Of a stretch of 64,000 nt of DNA, positions 62,703 to 64,000 are shown piece after piece (position 1 is the stretch's first letter; each line of letters starts with the position of its first letter). Under the pieces are notes generated by a model, which was given only the letters and a program-made list of their open reading frames with translations, had not been told where the DNA came from and made no database searches. Origin of the DNA: Planctomycetaceae bacterium. GTDB taxonomy: Bacteria > Planctomycetota > Planctomycetia > Gemmatales > Gemmataceae. Both the position numbers and the translations under genes were made by a program. The stretch is from positions 1-64,000 of the forward strand of contig PNLP01000040.1 of the NCBI GenBank assembly GCA_013823135.1. Reading direction: 5' to 3'.

Positions 62703-64000
62703 CTACTTGATTCCCTCGGTCGAGAGCTTGTACAGGAAGCCGGCACCGTCAGTTGTCAGCAGAAACGGCTTGGTTCCGGCGGCATCGGTGGCGATGGAGT
62801 CGAGGAGATCGTCTGGCCCACCCTTCGCAGGTTTGGACCTGGTCTTCCAAACAGGCGGGGTCACTGCGATCACGGGACGACCCGTGACCCGCGCGCCGAG
62901 CGACGATTCCCACGTTCGCTTCAGGTCGGTGTCGATCAGGGTCAGACGCCCCGCCACGTCGCCGACCGCGAGCCGAGACTTACCGCCCACAGTTAGCAGT
63001 TCGGCAGCAATAACCCACGTCGGCCAACGCACCTCGTTCAAGACCTTACCGGTCGATGGATCGAGGCGAACGATTCGGTTGGCCTTCGTGACAACTACCA
63101 CCGACCCGTCGTACTCGAACGGCGAACGAACCAAAGCGTCACCCGCGGCGAACCGCCACTTCACAGCACCGTCTTTCGGATCGACGGCGAAGAGGGTTTC
63201 AACTTCGGCCGAGAAGACGAGTCGGAGCGTTCCCACGGGCGTGATCGGCCCCCATAACCGCTTACCGAGGGAAACACGCCACAGTTCGCGTTTATCTGCG
63301 CTGCTCAGCGCAACGAGCTCCCCGCTACCGGTGCCGATCAGAACGCGGTCGGATTCCAGCCGTGGCCCCGCAACGATCGGTTCCGGTTCGGTCGTGGTCC
63401 AGACTTCTTTCCCGCGAGCGACGAGTGAGAGTTTCGCACCTTGCACCACGGCAGTCGCGCCATTGTTCCCGACATCGAACGCCGTAGCAGGGGTGGGAGC
63501 CAATGGGGAGATCGCACCGTCGGCGACCGCGATTTCCGCGAGTGACGTTGATGTTCGGAACAACCGCAGTTTCCCGGCAGCGTGAAGTGTCGCGTATCTT
63601 TCCACCCGCTTCGGCCCGGTCTTGCCCTGCGGTATGCGCAGCCGCCATGCTTCCGCTCCGGTTGCCGTGTCGAGCGCGGTCAGTTCGTCGTCCACGAGGC
63701 AGATGATTCGGTTCGATTCGATTGCCAGCAATTCGACCTTCTCGGGCGACGGGCGGACGAAATCCACCACGCTTGGACGGGTGATTGGCAGGCTCAACAG
63801 CATCGCGAGTTGATCGTGATATTCTTCCCACGGCACGCGGTCGCGTGTGAATACCGTCTCTTTGCCGTCGCGAACGAACGTGACCCGGAACCCGCAGGCT
63901 TGATCGAGAACACGCACCTCGACACGGGCACGGATGTCTGCCTTCTGCGTCGTTGGTGCCCACCCACCCGCGCAGGCCGCAGCAGTCGCGATCACTTGCA
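62703..64000 (-). CDS. PQQ-like beta-propeller protein, 5' end beyond the window
   Basis: At least 430 residues of a beta-propeller are visible, with blade motifs ITALDTATGAEAWRLR-like (LTALDTATGAEAWRLRIP), LVALSSADKRELWRVSLG, LFAVDPKDGAVKWRFAAGD and IVRLDPSTGKVLNEVRW. The first visible codon in the window frame is GTG at 63995, but the N-terminal signal is missing (AAACAGGWAPTTQK looks like the tail of a leader), so the true start lies past 64000. It is co-transcribed with the 1022-aa gene. It is the second PQQ-like protein of the window, after 1764. Confidence 0.8.
   Translation of the reverse strand, partial: QVIATAAACAGGWAPTTQKADIRARVEVRVLDQACGFRVTFVRDGKETVFTRDRVPWEEYHDQLAMLLSLPITRPSVVDFVRPSPEKVELLAIESNRIICLVDDELTALDTATGAEAWRLRIPQGKTGPKRVERYATLHAAGKLRLFRTSTSLAEIAVADGAISPLAPTPATAFDVGNNGATAVVQGAKLSLVARGKEVWTTTEPEPIVAGPRLESDRVLIGTGSGELVALSSADKRELWRVSLGKRLWGPITPVGTLRLVFSAEVETLFAVDPKDGAVKWRFAAGDALVRSPFEYDGSVVVVTKANRIVRLDPSTGKVLNEVRWPTWVIAAELLTVGGKSRLAVGDVAGRLTLIDTDLKRTWESSLGARVTGRPVIAVTPPVWKTRSKPAKGGPDDLLDSIATDAAGTKPFLLTTDGAGFLYKLSTEGIK

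Overview
The window looks like chromosome from a planctomycete of the Gemmataceae type. The evidence is the gene content: a DUF1559 prepilin-like protein, a DUF1501 protein, a DUF1080 secreted hydrolase, two secreted sulfatases, an FGE-type sulfatase-maturating enzyme, PQQ-like beta-propeller proteins, a MoxR/DUF58 pair, a SYLF protein, DUF2760 and very large secreted/membrane proteins of unknown function. Base composition is GC-rich, except for a visibly less GC-rich stretch from about 20.9 to 30.3 kb. No rRNA, tRNA, CRISPR array or prophage was seen.

Layout. 0.1-5.6 kb: a di-haem cytochrome c lipoprotein diverges from a large PQQ-like beta-propeller protein. 5.6-8.2 kb: MoxR ATPase, a small lipoprotein and a DUF58 protein, co-directional with the propeller gene. 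8.3-11.7 kb: a small helical protein with no stop codon of its own, a lactonase-like propeller, a DUF1080 protein and an STN-like secreted protein. 11.9-16.4 kb: pyruvate dehydrogenase E1 and E2 (aceE-aceF; no E3 here). 16.5-20.9 kb: a PHP-domain protein, an ATC-hydrolase-like protein, a PDZ protein, a secreted two-repeat protein, an unknown protein and ClpS. 21.1-30.4 kb: a GT87 remnant, then two giant envelope proteins in one transcription unit. 30.4-35.6 kb: dnaE, a paralogue of the small helical protein (again without a stop), and a metalloprotease-like lipoprotein that has lost its zinc histidines. 35.7-42.5 kb: ribH, the FGE-type enzyme, a CysA-type ATPase, a small lipoprotein with a DUF1559 pseudopilin, a DUF1501 protein and an ArsR-type regulator. 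43.4-50.7 kb: seven co-directional genes (SDR, phosphatase, asparagine synthase, a DevC/A/B-like exporter, and a squalene/phytoene synthase whose start overlaps the exporter stop). 50.9-53.7 kb: two sulfatases. 53.7-57.4 kb: a decayed zone with a TolC remnant, a hairpin repeat, a SYLF gene and an internally deleted transposase. 57.5-64 kb: M28 peptidase, a small acidic protein, a 1022-aa secreted protein and a PQQ-propeller protein cut by the window edge.

How the genes fit together. FGE and the two sulfatases form a plausible sulfatase maturation and desulfation set. The 43-50.7 kb run looks like synthesis and export of an isoprenoid- or lipid-derived product (inference). The best candidate for something undescribed is the pair of giant proteins at 21.8-30.4 kb, which appear to hold three diverged copies of one envelope module. 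A short intergenic element (core TAGCCGCGACC...GGAGCG) appears four times, always in the same orientation between co-directional genes.
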